From NCBI RefSeq assembly GCF_003731765.1, contig NZ_MOAL01000004.1, positions 1,984,001 through 2,048,000 on the forward strand: a stretch of 64,000 bases of DNA. Direction: 5' to 3'. This DNA is from Pseudomonas chlororaphis. Its GTDB lineage: Bacteria > Pseudomonadota > Gammaproteobacteria > Pseudomonadales > Pseudomonadaceae. The notes under the pieces were generated by a model, which ran no database searches, was not told the DNA's origin, and was given only the letters and a program-made list of their open reading frames with translations. The position numbers and the translations under genes were made by a program. Every line of letters begins with the position of its first letter. Positions within the stretch are counted from its first letter, which is position 1. Shown here in pieces: positions 37,229 to 44,875 of this stretch.

Positions 37229-37265
37229 ATGGAGTTTGCTGACATTCACCCACAGGAATTGACCG

Positions 37266-39809
37266 ATGGCATTGCTTTACTATCAAAACCTTGAGCGCCA
37301 CCGTCCCGACATTCTCATGAGTCGGGCTTTTTATGGCCTCAAGGACTTCAGCGACTTTCTTCAGCAAACCGAAAAGCACCTCAACAGCGACCACGCCGTT
37401 AAGCGGCTGGCCTGGACAGCCGCTTCTCGACCTGAGGGCGATGAAGACAACGCACTGGGCGCTTGGATCAGTCTGGAGGCTCCCGAAGATCGGCCAGGCG
37501 AGCCGGAAGCGACCTTCCGTGCATTTCTAGACGAAGACGCTCGTGAGGTATACGAGCAAGGCGCACCAGAAGGCCGCCGCGTGGAATTCAGGTTTGGTCG
37601 CCAGCATTCAATCCGCATCCTTGATCGGGATCCCGCCGGCCAGCGCCTGCTGCTGGAACGGCAACCCACCGAGAGTCAGTTGTTGCTGCGCCCCAACACC
37701 AACATGCTCAAACGGCAGTTGGAAGCCATCGCCTGCCTGCAAGACACCCCCTCAGCTGAGCACCGGCCCTTGCTGCGCTTGCTGGAGGCCAACGACCATG
37801 CATGCTGGCCAGCGTTTGCCGCGCCACCACTGGCTGTCGACGCCTGGAAACTGTTGCTAGACCTTGAGCGCCCCGGCACCGACGAACAGCGTCGCTTCGT
37901 CGAGCAGGCCTTGCACACCACGGACTTCATGTTGTTGGAAGGCCCCCCGGGCTCCGGCAAAACCACCGCTATCTGCGAGCTGATCCTGCAAATGGCCGAA
38001 CAAGGCAAGCGGGTACTGCTTTGTGCCTCGACCCACGTGGCCGTCGACAACGTCCTGGAAAAACTCATGGACGTCCGTAACGAGCATCGCGACCAGATCA
38101 TTCCCATACGTATTGGCGATAAACGAAACGTCTCCGAAAAAGCCCGCGAATGGCAGTTGGAGAGCTTTCGTACAACCGAACGCAAGCGCCTGCAAGCGGC
38201 ATTAAGCCGTCAGCGAGACTTGAGCCGGGCTCAACAGACATTGTTGAGCGCTTTGCGTCAGGACGAGCACGTCATAACACAACTGGTGCTCAGTACGGCC
38301 AACCTAACCTGCGGAACAACCACAGGCATCCTGCAGCATCCGGATCTGAAAAACCGGCGCAGCAACCACCCACCGTACGACATGCTGATTCTAGACGAGG
38401 CCTCCAAGACCACGTTCCAGGAATTTCTTGTCCCCGCAGTGCTAGCAAAACGCTGGATCATCGTCGGCGATCCGTTGCAGCTGTCACCTTATGTCGATGA
38501 ACAGGCCATGGCGGCAAACCTTGACGCTTGCCTGCCCCAGGCATGGCTGCGCAACGCCTGTGTCGATACGTTCATGGCCCGTACCCGGCGACGCACCTCA
38601 GTGATTGCCAGCCCCGACAAGAATGCTCGGCAGGCCTACAAGGCTCAAGCCGAGGCACTGGGAGTCAACCTTGCACAAGCTGAGGACGGCACTTCGCTGT
38701 GGGATGCCTCGATCGTACTGGGAGCCAGCGAAACCCTGAGCGCACGCCTGGATGAACTGCCTCTGGACACGACCACCGTACGGGGCGAAGCACCTGTAAT
38801 ACTTGAGCGTCGTGCAGCAGCAGCCCGCCAGCGGAACCGGCAACTGAGGACAGCGGAGCCCCTACCCGATTGGAGCACCGAGTTGGCGTGGCGTATCAAT
38901 GCCCACTACGAGCAACGCCAGGGTAGCAACGACGCCGGCTCCGAACAGACGCGCAAGTCCCAGCAGATCGAACAGTTGATGCCGGTCGAAGGAACGGGAG
39001 CAACGCTTGATCACGTTCAAAGGAACGTGGAACGGGTCCGTAAGGTTGCCCTGCCTTCTATCCTTGAATCCCTACAGGAAGGCTTTGGCCGTAACGCTTG
39101 GGAAAAGGCCGGCAACGCACTGAGTGATGGCCTGCCCTCCGACGTCATGGCTTCACGACACATACGGCTGAGTCATCAGCACCGTATGCACCCTGATATT
39201 GCTGCTTTCTCGCACCATCACATCTATAAAGGCCAAGCGCTGTTCACCCCTGAGCGGATGACGACAGACCGTACCTGGAGCTACGACAGGCAAGCGGCCT
39301 CCTGGCGCCATGTCAAGGCACGCTTCGATGCTCAATCGAACAGCAACACGGCTGAAGTCGATGAAGTCATCGCAGAACTCAAGCGCTTCGAGCGTTGGGC
39401 CAGAAAAAACCGCAGGAAGGACGGTCACCCCTGGGAGATCGCGGTGCTCACCTACTACCGCGGACAGGAACGCGCACTGCGTAAAGCCCTGCGTAGCTGG
39501 TCCGGAAATGGCTATGCCCAGCGCCACTTTAGCAAGGGCACGAAAGGCAACCCCTACATCACGCTGGATCTGTGTACGGTCGATCGCTTCCAAGGGCACG
39601 AAGCCGACCTGGTGCTGCTATCGCTGGTGCGTAATCACATGACGGCATTTCTACAGAGTCCAAATCGCCTGAACGTTGCACTGACTAGGGCACGCTACTG
39701 CCGAATCATCGTGGGCGATCGCCATCGCCTGGGCAAATACAAGGACAGCCTGCTCAGCAAGCTGGCGGATGAAAAGAACTGGGAGACATCGCTGTATGAC
39801 AAGCACTAA
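37266..39809 (+). CDS. Superfamily 1B helicase, Upf1/Dna2-like (gene A of the island system)
   Basis: ATP-dependent nucleic-acid helicase, 847 residues. The first 200 residues are not recognised. Walker A is LLEGPPGSGKTTAICELI (residues 226-233 GPPGSGKT), motif Ia is CASTHVAVDNVLEKL, motif II is LILDEASKTTFQEF, and motif III is WIIVGDPLQLSPYV. A long unrecognised insert (about 440-630) follows; then comes motif IV-like LSHQHRMHPDIAAFSHHHIY, motif V VDRFQGHEADLVLLS and motif VI RLNVALTRARYCRIIV. This order is that of the Upf1-like group acting on RNA or DNA 5'-3'. No nuclease domain is visible. AGGA lies 8 bases before the ATG. First of four overlapping genes under a sigma54 promoter. Confidence 0.92.
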   Translation: MALLYYQNLERHRPDILMSRAFYGLKDFSDFLQQTEKHLNSDHAVKRLAWTAASRPEGDEDNALGAWISLEAPEDRPGEPEATFRAFLDEDAREVYEQGAPEGRRVEFRFGRQHSIRILDRDPAGQRLLLERQPTESQLLLRPNTNMLKRQLEAIACLQDTPSAEHRPLLRLLEANDHACWPAFAAPPLAVDAWKLLLDLERPGTDEQRRFVEQALHTTDFMLLEGPPGSGKTTAICELILQMAEQGKRVLLCASTHVAVDNVLEKLMDVRNEHRDQIIPIRIGDKRNVSEKAREWQLESFRTTERKRLQAALSRQRDLSRAQQTLLSALRQDEHVITQLVLSTANLTCGTTTGILQHPDLKNRRSNHPPYDMLILDEASKTTFQEFLVPAVLAKRWIIVGDPLQLSPYVDEQAMAANLDACLPQAWLRNACVDTFMARTRRRTSVIASPDKNARQAYKAQAEALGVNLAQAEDGTSLWDASIVLGASETLSARLDELPLDTTTVRGEAPVILERRAAAARQRNRQLRTAEPLPDWSTELAWRINAHYEQRQGSNDAGSEQTRKSQQIEQLMPVEGTGATLDHVQRNVERVRKVALPSILESLQEGFGRNAWEKAGNALSDGLPSDVMASRHIRLSHQHRMHPDIAAFSHHHIYKGQALFTPERMTTDRTWSYDRQAASWRHVKARFDAQSNSNTAEVDEVIAELKRFERWARKNRRKDGHPWEIAVLTYYRGQERALRKALRSWSGNGYAQRHFSKGTKGNPYITLDLCTVDRFQGHEADLVLLSLVRNHMTAFLQSPNRLNVALTRARYCRIIVGDRHRLGKYKDSLLSKLADEKNWETSLYDKH

Positions 39810-40935
39810 AACCGAACGCGGCGATATCGTACTGACTCGCGAGGTATCCATTTCCTGCTGGCACGTGCTAGGTGAGGTCGCCCGGGCTACCCAACGCCCG
39901 GAGTTGCTGCCGCTTCTGCAACGTGCCGGCATGAAGAGCGCCATCGACGCCCTAGACATCGCCATTCACCTTTTTTGCGAGCCCTCCCGCCAAACTGCGG
40001 CCCGGCGCCTGCTGGAGATCGCCTGCGGGTTGGGCCTACTGCAACTGCTGCCAGAGTTCAGCGGATCGGGAGCCAACCGTGGAGCCTACGGCCTGACCGA
40101 ACTAGGCCGGGAAGCCTTGCAACGCGAGGAGGTGTTCGTGCCCGAACACGCCTGTTGGCGGCTGTGGGCCAGCGATGATCCTTTGCTGGAGTGCCCGGTG
40201 CTGCTGATCGAACCGATCAAGGAGCCTCGTGCCAAGCAGGAAGTCCATAAAAAAGAGCAACCCGTCCCGGAAAAAATCCCTTCCTGGCTGAACCAGGTCC
40301 TACGCAAGACCATCACGCCCCCTGGCAACAAGGAAGCGTTGCGCATCGAGCAGTTGGAGAAAAACCTGCAGCCTCAGGAAGTACAGGCGACGCTTATGGC
40401 CACCTGGGACGTTGACAACACCCGCTTGCAATTGCACGGTAAGCTCGATGAAACGCTCATCGACACGCCCTCCTGCGCACCAAAAGTAACGGCACAGGCC
40501 GTCTGGCAAGGGTTGTTGCAGTCGGCGGGGCTGCACGAGGACTGGGACACCGAGACACTCGCATTAAAAAGGTCCTTCGACGCCAGCAACGCTGCTGAGC
40601 GCAATAGCCTGCGTGCCGACCTGCATGTGTCCACACCGCAGCTTCCGAAGTTGGGCCGTTTCGATGATCTCAGCATCGGTCGTGTGGCACTGACCCCGTG
40701 TTCGCCTGACGATGCACAACGCTGGGCACAATGGCGCCTGCTCGAACACATCAATCACTATGCCAGCACCGAACAGTTCGAAACCTGGACTACGCAGGCC
40801 CACGCCCCTTTCCACACCTTCAAGCTGACCACACCACAGCGTAAAGAGCTCGCCGAACAGACCTGGCAACGGCGGGAAAACAGCCGCGCCACCACCACTT
40901 GGCACCTAGTTGCCGCTGAAGATTGGGGACTGTAA
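39796..40935 (+). CDS. Unknown protein, gene B of the helicase-PLD system
   Basis: A 379-residue protein I do not recognise. The first 110 residues look like a winged-helix fold (RQTAARRLLEIACGLGLLQL, then GAYGLTELGREALQREEVFV). A basic lysine- and proline-rich linker near residues 135-165 (EPRAKQEVHKKEQPVPEK) separates it from the C-terminal half, which ends TTTWHLVAAEDWGL. No catalytic motif, signal peptide or membrane helix is visible. The ATG at 39,796 overlaps the helicase stop by 14 nt, and its own stop overlaps the next gene (TAATG), so it is made together with them. It may bind DNA or bridge helicase and PLD protein. Confidence 0.85.
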   Translation: MTSTKTERGDIVLTREVSISCWHVLGEVARATQRPELLPLLQRAGMKSAIDALDIAIHLFCEPSRQTAARRLLEIACGLGLLQLLPEFSGSGANRGAYGLTELGREALQREEVFVPEHACWRLWASDDPLLECPVLLIEPIKEPRAKQEVHKKEQPVPEKIPSWLNQVLRKTITPPGNKEALRIEQLEKNLQPQEVQATLMATWDVDNTRLQLHGKLDETLIDTPSCAPKVTAQAVWQGLLQSAGLHEDWDTETLALKRSFDASNAAERNSLRADLHVSTPQLPKLGRFDDLSIGRVALTPCSPDDAQRWAQWRLLEHINHYASTEQFETWTTQAHAPFHTFKLTTPQRKELAEQTWQRRENSRATTTWHLVAAEDWGL

Positions 40936-42455
40936 TGACTACGAACACAACCAACCCCTGGGTGCGCACTCACACCGAGGTGCTCGACCAGCGTGCCTTG
41001 CCCATGCCAGCTGCCTGGCAAGCGACTCAAGTGAACCGCCTGCCAACACTGGAAGTCGGCCGTTCGATCCACATCTCCGGCAATCAGGGAGCCTTGCGCG
41101 ACGAACTGATTACACTGCTGAACCAGGCAGTGGACATGGCAGTGGTCTGCAGTTTCCTGATCGCCGATCCGGCCATTGAGGCAGCGCTGAAGGTCACTGC
41201 CGAGCGTGGCGTGCGGGTGTATGTGATGCTGGCTTCGGAGGCCCGGCTAGGCAGTGAACCGAATCAGGGCGAGTTCGACCAGAAGACGCACGCGCAACAC
41301 AAGGCAATGCTCAAGACATTAGGCAAGTCCGTCCTTTTCCGCACGGCGGCACATTTCCATGCCAAGGTAGTCCTGGTCGACCCATATACCCGGCCAGCAG
41401 GCGTCCTGCTCACCGCCAACCTCACCCAGGAAGCCCTCACGCGCAACGAAGAGCTCGCTGTCCGCCTGAGCCCGACACAAGTCGAAGGCATCGCCGGTTA
41501 CCTGCGTTGGGCCATGTGGCAAACCGCGGAACATGAACTGCTTGATGGTCACGACTTCAAGGCCGCCAAACTCGTCAGCAGCGTGCAGCACCCGACGCCC
41601 CAGGGTGAAATCTGCGCCACCACGATGAAGCATAGGGGCATCGCCAAACAGTTGCAGCAGGCCCTGAAGAACGCGTCATCCCACATCATCGTCAGCAGCT
41701 TTGGCTGGGACGTGCAGCATCCTGTGGTCCAGCAGCTCTGCCAACGCGCCCGCGAGGGCCTCAAGGTGACGGTGCTGGCTCGAGTACGCACGGCGGCCAT
41801 GCCGGCACTGTTGGCGCTGGCAGAGAGTGGTGCACAGGTTTACGGCTTCAAGTGGTTGCATGCCAAGGCGCTGTGGACCGATGCCGGAGACGCCATGGTG
41901 ATGTCGGCGAATCTGGAGGCGCACGGTCTGGACGATAGCTTCGAGCTGGGCGCGTTGCTGGATGTGCGGCAAGCTGAAGAACTCAAGGTACGCCTGGAGC
42001 ACTGGCAAAATATTGCACCCTGGCACCTGTTGCCAGCCCCGACGCTGGGGGATCTGAGTGGCGAGGTGCAATTGTGGCGCAACGGCCAGTTGAATCGGGT
42101 GCAGGTACTGACTGAAGCTGAAGTCAACCTGGGCGAGGTGGTTGCCCAGTCCGCCCACCAGTTGGAGACACCCCGTCCGGGAGTCTCCAACCCCTCGCAG
42201 AGCGATGATCCGGCCCACCAGTTGAAATGCTGCTGGACAGCAACAGCACCATACAGCCATCCAAAGGCGAGCCCTCAAATGCGTCCTGCGCAAGGCAACG
42301 AAAAACCCCAACCCTACTCCCCCAAAGTGCTTCGGGAACCTGACGGCCGCCTCACGATAGCCATTACCCAGCCGAGCGAGCTCAACGCTGCAGTACAGTT
42401 GCTCGGTGAAATGGGCGCCGCCGCGATCGTCATCGACAGGGGGCAACGCCCATGA
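40935..42455 (+). CDS. Phospholipase-D-superfamily protein with two HKD motifs (gene C)
   Basis: A 506-residue cytoplasmic protein. Both halves of a PLD active site are complete: HAKVVLVD (142-149) followed by GVLLTANLT, and HAKALWTD (309-316) followed by MVMSANLEAHGLDDSFELG. Without signal peptide and beside a helicase, nuclease activity is more likely than lipid hydrolysis. The C-terminal 140 residues are a less conserved tail (VSNPSQSDDPAHQLKCC). The start codon overlaps the gene B stop (TAATG) and the stop overlaps the activator start (ATGA). Confidence 0.9.
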   Translation: MTTNTTNPWVRTHTEVLDQRALPMPAAWQATQVNRLPTLEVGRSIHISGNQGALRDELITLLNQAVDMAVVCSFLIADPAIEAALKVTAERGVRVYVMLASEARLGSEPNQGEFDQKTHAQHKAMLKTLGKSVLFRTAAHFHAKVVLVDPYTRPAGVLLTANLTQEALTRNEELAVRLSPTQVEGIAGYLRWAMWQTAEHELLDGHDFKAAKLVSSVQHPTPQGEICATTMKHRGIAKQLQQALKNASSHIIVSSFGWDVQHPVVQQLCQRAREGLKVTVLARVRTAAMPALLALAESGAQVYGFKWLHAKALWTDAGDAMVMSANLEAHGLDDSFELGALLDVRQAEELKVRLEHWQNIAPWHLLPAPTLGDLSGEVQLWRNGQLNRVQVLTEAEVNLGEVVAQSAHQLETPRPGVSNPSQSDDPAHQLKCCWTATAPYSHPKASPQMRPAQGNEKPQPYSPKVLREPDGRLTIAITQPSELNAAVQLLGEMGAAAIVIDRGQRP

Positions 42456-43858
42456 GCGATACGCTGCTTTGCTGGCACGCGGAAAGAGCCGGCCTGGACG
42501 TACTGGAAGGAGCGCTCGGTAAACTTGCCGAGCGCGGCATTCAGATCAGCCGAGTGATGTATCTGATCCAGGCGCAGAGCCATGCACGCATCCCACCCAG
42601 CATCAACGATGCGCGAGTGGAACCGATCAGGATCGATCTGGTCGATCCGACTCGGCATCAGCTCATCTATGAAGCGATCCAGGAGCAGGTACTACCCAGG
42701 CTGAACACCGTCGCTGGTCGCCTGCACCTGAACCTCTCGCCGGGTACTCCTGCCATGCACAGCGTCTGGCTGATCCTGCATGCTGGCGGGGTGTTTGCCC
42801 CTGGCACCCGCCTGTGGTCATCCCAGCCCGACCGGCTTGATCCCGTGCAATTTGAGGTCAGCACCTACCTCGCCGAGATTCGTCGGCAACAGCGGCTGGA
42901 TCCGAAGGTGCCTTCCTACAATCCGGAAGCCCGCTCAGCAGCACGCCGCGAGGCAATGAACAGCCTGTTTCGCTACGCCCGGGTGACGGGTGCTCCGTTG
43001 CTGATACTGGGAGAGCGCGGTACCGGCAAGAGCCGTCTGGTGGAGACCCAGGTGGCCACGCTCAAGCAGCGACCGAACAAGGTGGTCACCCTTGCTTGCG
43101 GCGGCCTGGAGTCGACGCTGGCCGAAAGCCTGTTGTTTGGCCACGTCAAGGGGGCCTTCACGGGTGCAGCACAAGAGCGCAAAGGCCTTCTTGCGCAGGC
43201 GAATGGCGGCATTCTGTTTCTTGATGAAATCCAGGATCTACCACGGCCAGTACAGCGCCAGTTGGTGCGGGTGTTCCAGGATCGCCAGCGGCGCTACCGC
43301 CCCATCGGCAGTGACAAGGAGATTAGTGTCGACTTCGAACTGGTCTGCGCCTCTAACCTTCCCATGGGGCAACTGCGCGAACGCCTGGACGAGGACCTCT
43401 GTGATCGCTTGAGCCACCTTTGCGTGTCGCTACCAGCCTTGCGCGATTGCCGCGAGGATTTGCATGAAGACTGGCAACGGGTTTGGGGAGATTGCCGTGT
43501 AGATGCAGACCTTCCCGTAACAGCCCCCTGGTCAAATGCCCTAGCGAAACGGTTGGCAGAGCACCCCCTGACCGGCAACCTGCGCGACCTGCAGCGTCTT
43601 GCGGCGCTGTGCATGGCCTGGTTCGAACCCGGCAACGAGGCCCATTGGCTGGACAAGGCTCTTCAGCAGTGGTCCGGTGCAGCCCATGACTCATCAACTG
43701 CCGAGCTTATAAGAATGGGCAGCCGCGAGGAGCAAACCAAGTATTTCCATGCAGAATTGGCACTACGAACCAAAGCAACTGAAGGGAGCTGGAAGGCTGC
43801 TGCCAAGGCGTTGGATTGCAGCGTAAAAACACTGCAACGCGACGCCGAGGGATACTGA
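42452..43858 (+). CDS. RtcR-like sigma54-dependent activator with CARF-like N-domain (gene D)
   Basis: Bacterial enhancer-binding protein of 468 residues. Residues 1-160 resemble the CARF-like ligand domain of RtcR (VMYLIQAQSH, and the loop LHLNLSPGTPAMHSVWLIL, residues 91-109). The AAA+ domain has Walker A LGERGTGKS (187-194), the sigma54-contact loop GAFTGA (234-239) and Walker B GGILFLDEIQDL. A Fis-type HTH ends the protein (GSWKAAAKALDCSVKTLQRD). RtcR proteins respond to RNA-derived ligands and activate RNA-repair genes. Its start overlaps gene C by 4 nt, so it is made from the operon it should switch on (positive feedback, inferred). Confidence 0.9.
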   Translation: MSDTLLCWHAERAGLDVLEGALGKLAERGIQISRVMYLIQAQSHARIPPSINDARVEPIRIDLVDPTRHQLIYEAIQEQVLPRLNTVAGRLHLNLSPGTPAMHSVWLILHAGGVFAPGTRLWSSQPDRLDPVQFEVSTYLAEIRRQQRLDPKVPSYNPEARSAARREAMNSLFRYARVTGAPLLILGERGTGKSRLVETQVATLKQRPNKVVTLACGGLESTLAESLLFGHVKGAFTGAAQERKGLLAQANGGILFLDEIQDLPRPVQRQLVRVFQDRQRRYRPIGSDKEISVDFELVCASNLPMGQLRERLDEDLCDRLSHLCVSLPALRDCREDLHEDWQRVWGDCRVDADLPVTAPWSNALAKRLAEHPLTGNLRDLQRLAALCMAWFEPGNEAHWLDKALQQWSGAAHDSSTAELIRMGSREEQTKYFHAELALRTKATEGSWKAAAKALDCSVKTLQRDAEGY

Positions 43859-43972
43859 GGCCTGCCAGAAGAACTAAATACTAATTTAAGGGAATACATT
43901 GAAAGCCATACGAATCCATCTTGGTCTCTGTCAGAAATCGCAACTCGCGATTGCTCGTAAACCTGATGCAAC

Positions 43973-43992
43973 TGGGGGCAAAATTGGGGGCA
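43973..43992 (+). repeat. Paired TGGGGGCA direct repeats beside the right att copy
   Basis: TGGGGGCA at 43,973-43,980 and 43,985-43,992, 12 bp apart and about 60 bp before the att-like core. Such repeats are typical arm-type binding sites of P4-like integrases. The rest of 43,859-44,040 shows no gene. Confidence 0.5.
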
Positions 43993-44042
43993 TATTTGAA
44001 CTTTTTCTGCCTGAAAATATTGTTCCAGAGCCTAGTCAAAAT

Positions 44043-44162
44043 TTTTTCGGCGACCCCGATAGCCTGTAATGGAATTCCACTAGATCCCATAAAACCGTTT
44101 TATAACAATCACTTATTGATAATTTCAGTTTACGGCAGCCTGTCTAAATCCAATGGACTCCA
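44043..44162 (+). repeat. attR-like copy of the island-end direct repeat
   Basis: It repeats the LysR 3' end (one frame reads FFGDPDSL then stop at 44,067) and continues, as does the left copy, to ATGGACTCC. Core 44,052-44,073 is 21/22 identical to 27,155-27,176; the remainder is about 80% alike. Confidence 0.7.
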
Positions 44163-44580
44163 AGACTTTCCGCTCGCTGACTGAACCCGGCAAACACGCT
44201 GACGGCGAAGTCCCTGGCCTCTACTTGGAGGTGAGGGCGTCGAGCAAGGCCGGCAAAGCTCCTTCCAAGTCCTTGCATTTGAAGTATCGGCTGCATGGCA
44301 AGGAAAACCGCTTCTCCATCGGCGCCTACCCCGACATCGGTCTGAAGGAGGCGCGCGACATTGCCCGCGGCGCACGCCGCGACGTGACTAACCACACCGC
44401 CCCGCTCAAGGCCAAGAGCGCAAAAATCGAGGCGAAACGCCTCAACGAGGTGCGCACCTTCGAGTACGTGGCCAAGCAATGGTTGGCATTCAAGTCTGCC
44501 GAACTGGTAACCAAGTCCATCCCGGGGTTGAGCGGAGCGCTGAACAATCACATCTTGCCTGCCATTGGCAAAAAAGCCGT
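44153..44580 (+). pseudogene. Truncated P4-type tyrosine integrase (N-terminal part)
   Basis: About 143 residues of the arm-binding and start of the core-binding domain: MDSKTFRSLTEPGKHADGEV, then GLYLEVRASSKAGKAPSKSL, ENRFSIGAYPDIGLKEARDI and TFEYVAKQWLAFKSAEL. The frame reaches NHILPAIGKKAV and then passes without a stop into unrelated sequence. The catalytic R-H-R-Y half is absent, so the protein cannot recombine. It begins directly at the right att copy, the normal place for such a gene. Confidence 0.8.
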
Positions 44581-44587
44581 CAAGGCA

Positions 44588-44764
44588 TATGGGCTGTTGT
44601 TTTCGTGCCCCGAGTACGCTCGAGGTATTCCCGGCGCATTCAAAAACATGCTCGATTGGCTCGTGATCCCAGGCAAGCCTGTCGTGCTTTTCAACGCTTC
44701 ACCCAGAGCCAGTCACGCGCAAGCCGCATTGCGGTTGGTCCTGGTTAGGATGACTGATTGGTAG
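44588..44764 (+). pseudogene. Fragment of an NADPH-dependent FMN reductase fused in frame to the integrase remnant
   Basis: Continuing the integrase frame, the sequence reads GLLFSCPEYARGIPGAFKNM, then LDWLVIPGKPVVLFNASPRA. This is the central segment of the WrbA/chromate-reductase type (PEY…GIPGAFKN, SPRA). Both the flavin-binding start and the C-terminus are missing. It marks a deletion or illegitimate recombination joint near 44,580-44,590. Confidence 0.65.
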
Positions 44765-44875
44765 TGCGCTCGATGCGTTTAAACGGCACCTAGACAACCA
44801 AAACCTTTGATGCTCCCACATCGCTTGCCGAGTGGTTACAGTGATTTCCGGCGCAAACCCTGGCAGCCAGAGCAT

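Larger units (their letters stand above)
36952..37265 (+). promoter_or_regulatory. Upstream region of the helicase operon
   Basis: About 314 bp without a gene. The first half (36,952-37,100) shows nothing recognisable. The second half is A/T-rich and holds two matching palindromes, a possible IHF site (AATCAACTCAACA near 37,150) and a sigma54 promoter. These are listed separately. Confidence 0.6.

Noticed and set aside
37266..43858. DISARM defence system because of helicase plus PLD protein
   Set aside because: No DUF1998 protein, no methyltransferase and the helicase is Upf1/Dna2-like, not the DrmA type.
42452..43858. CRISPR-associated CARF effector
   Set aside because: No repeat array or Cas protein in the window, and the CARF-like domain is fused to a complete sigma54 activator.
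42452..43858. Ordinary RtcR controlling rtcBA
   Set aside because: No RtcB or RtcA gene is nearby; the only linked genes are the helicase, unknown and PLD genes. The architecture is RtcR-like, but the regulon seems different.
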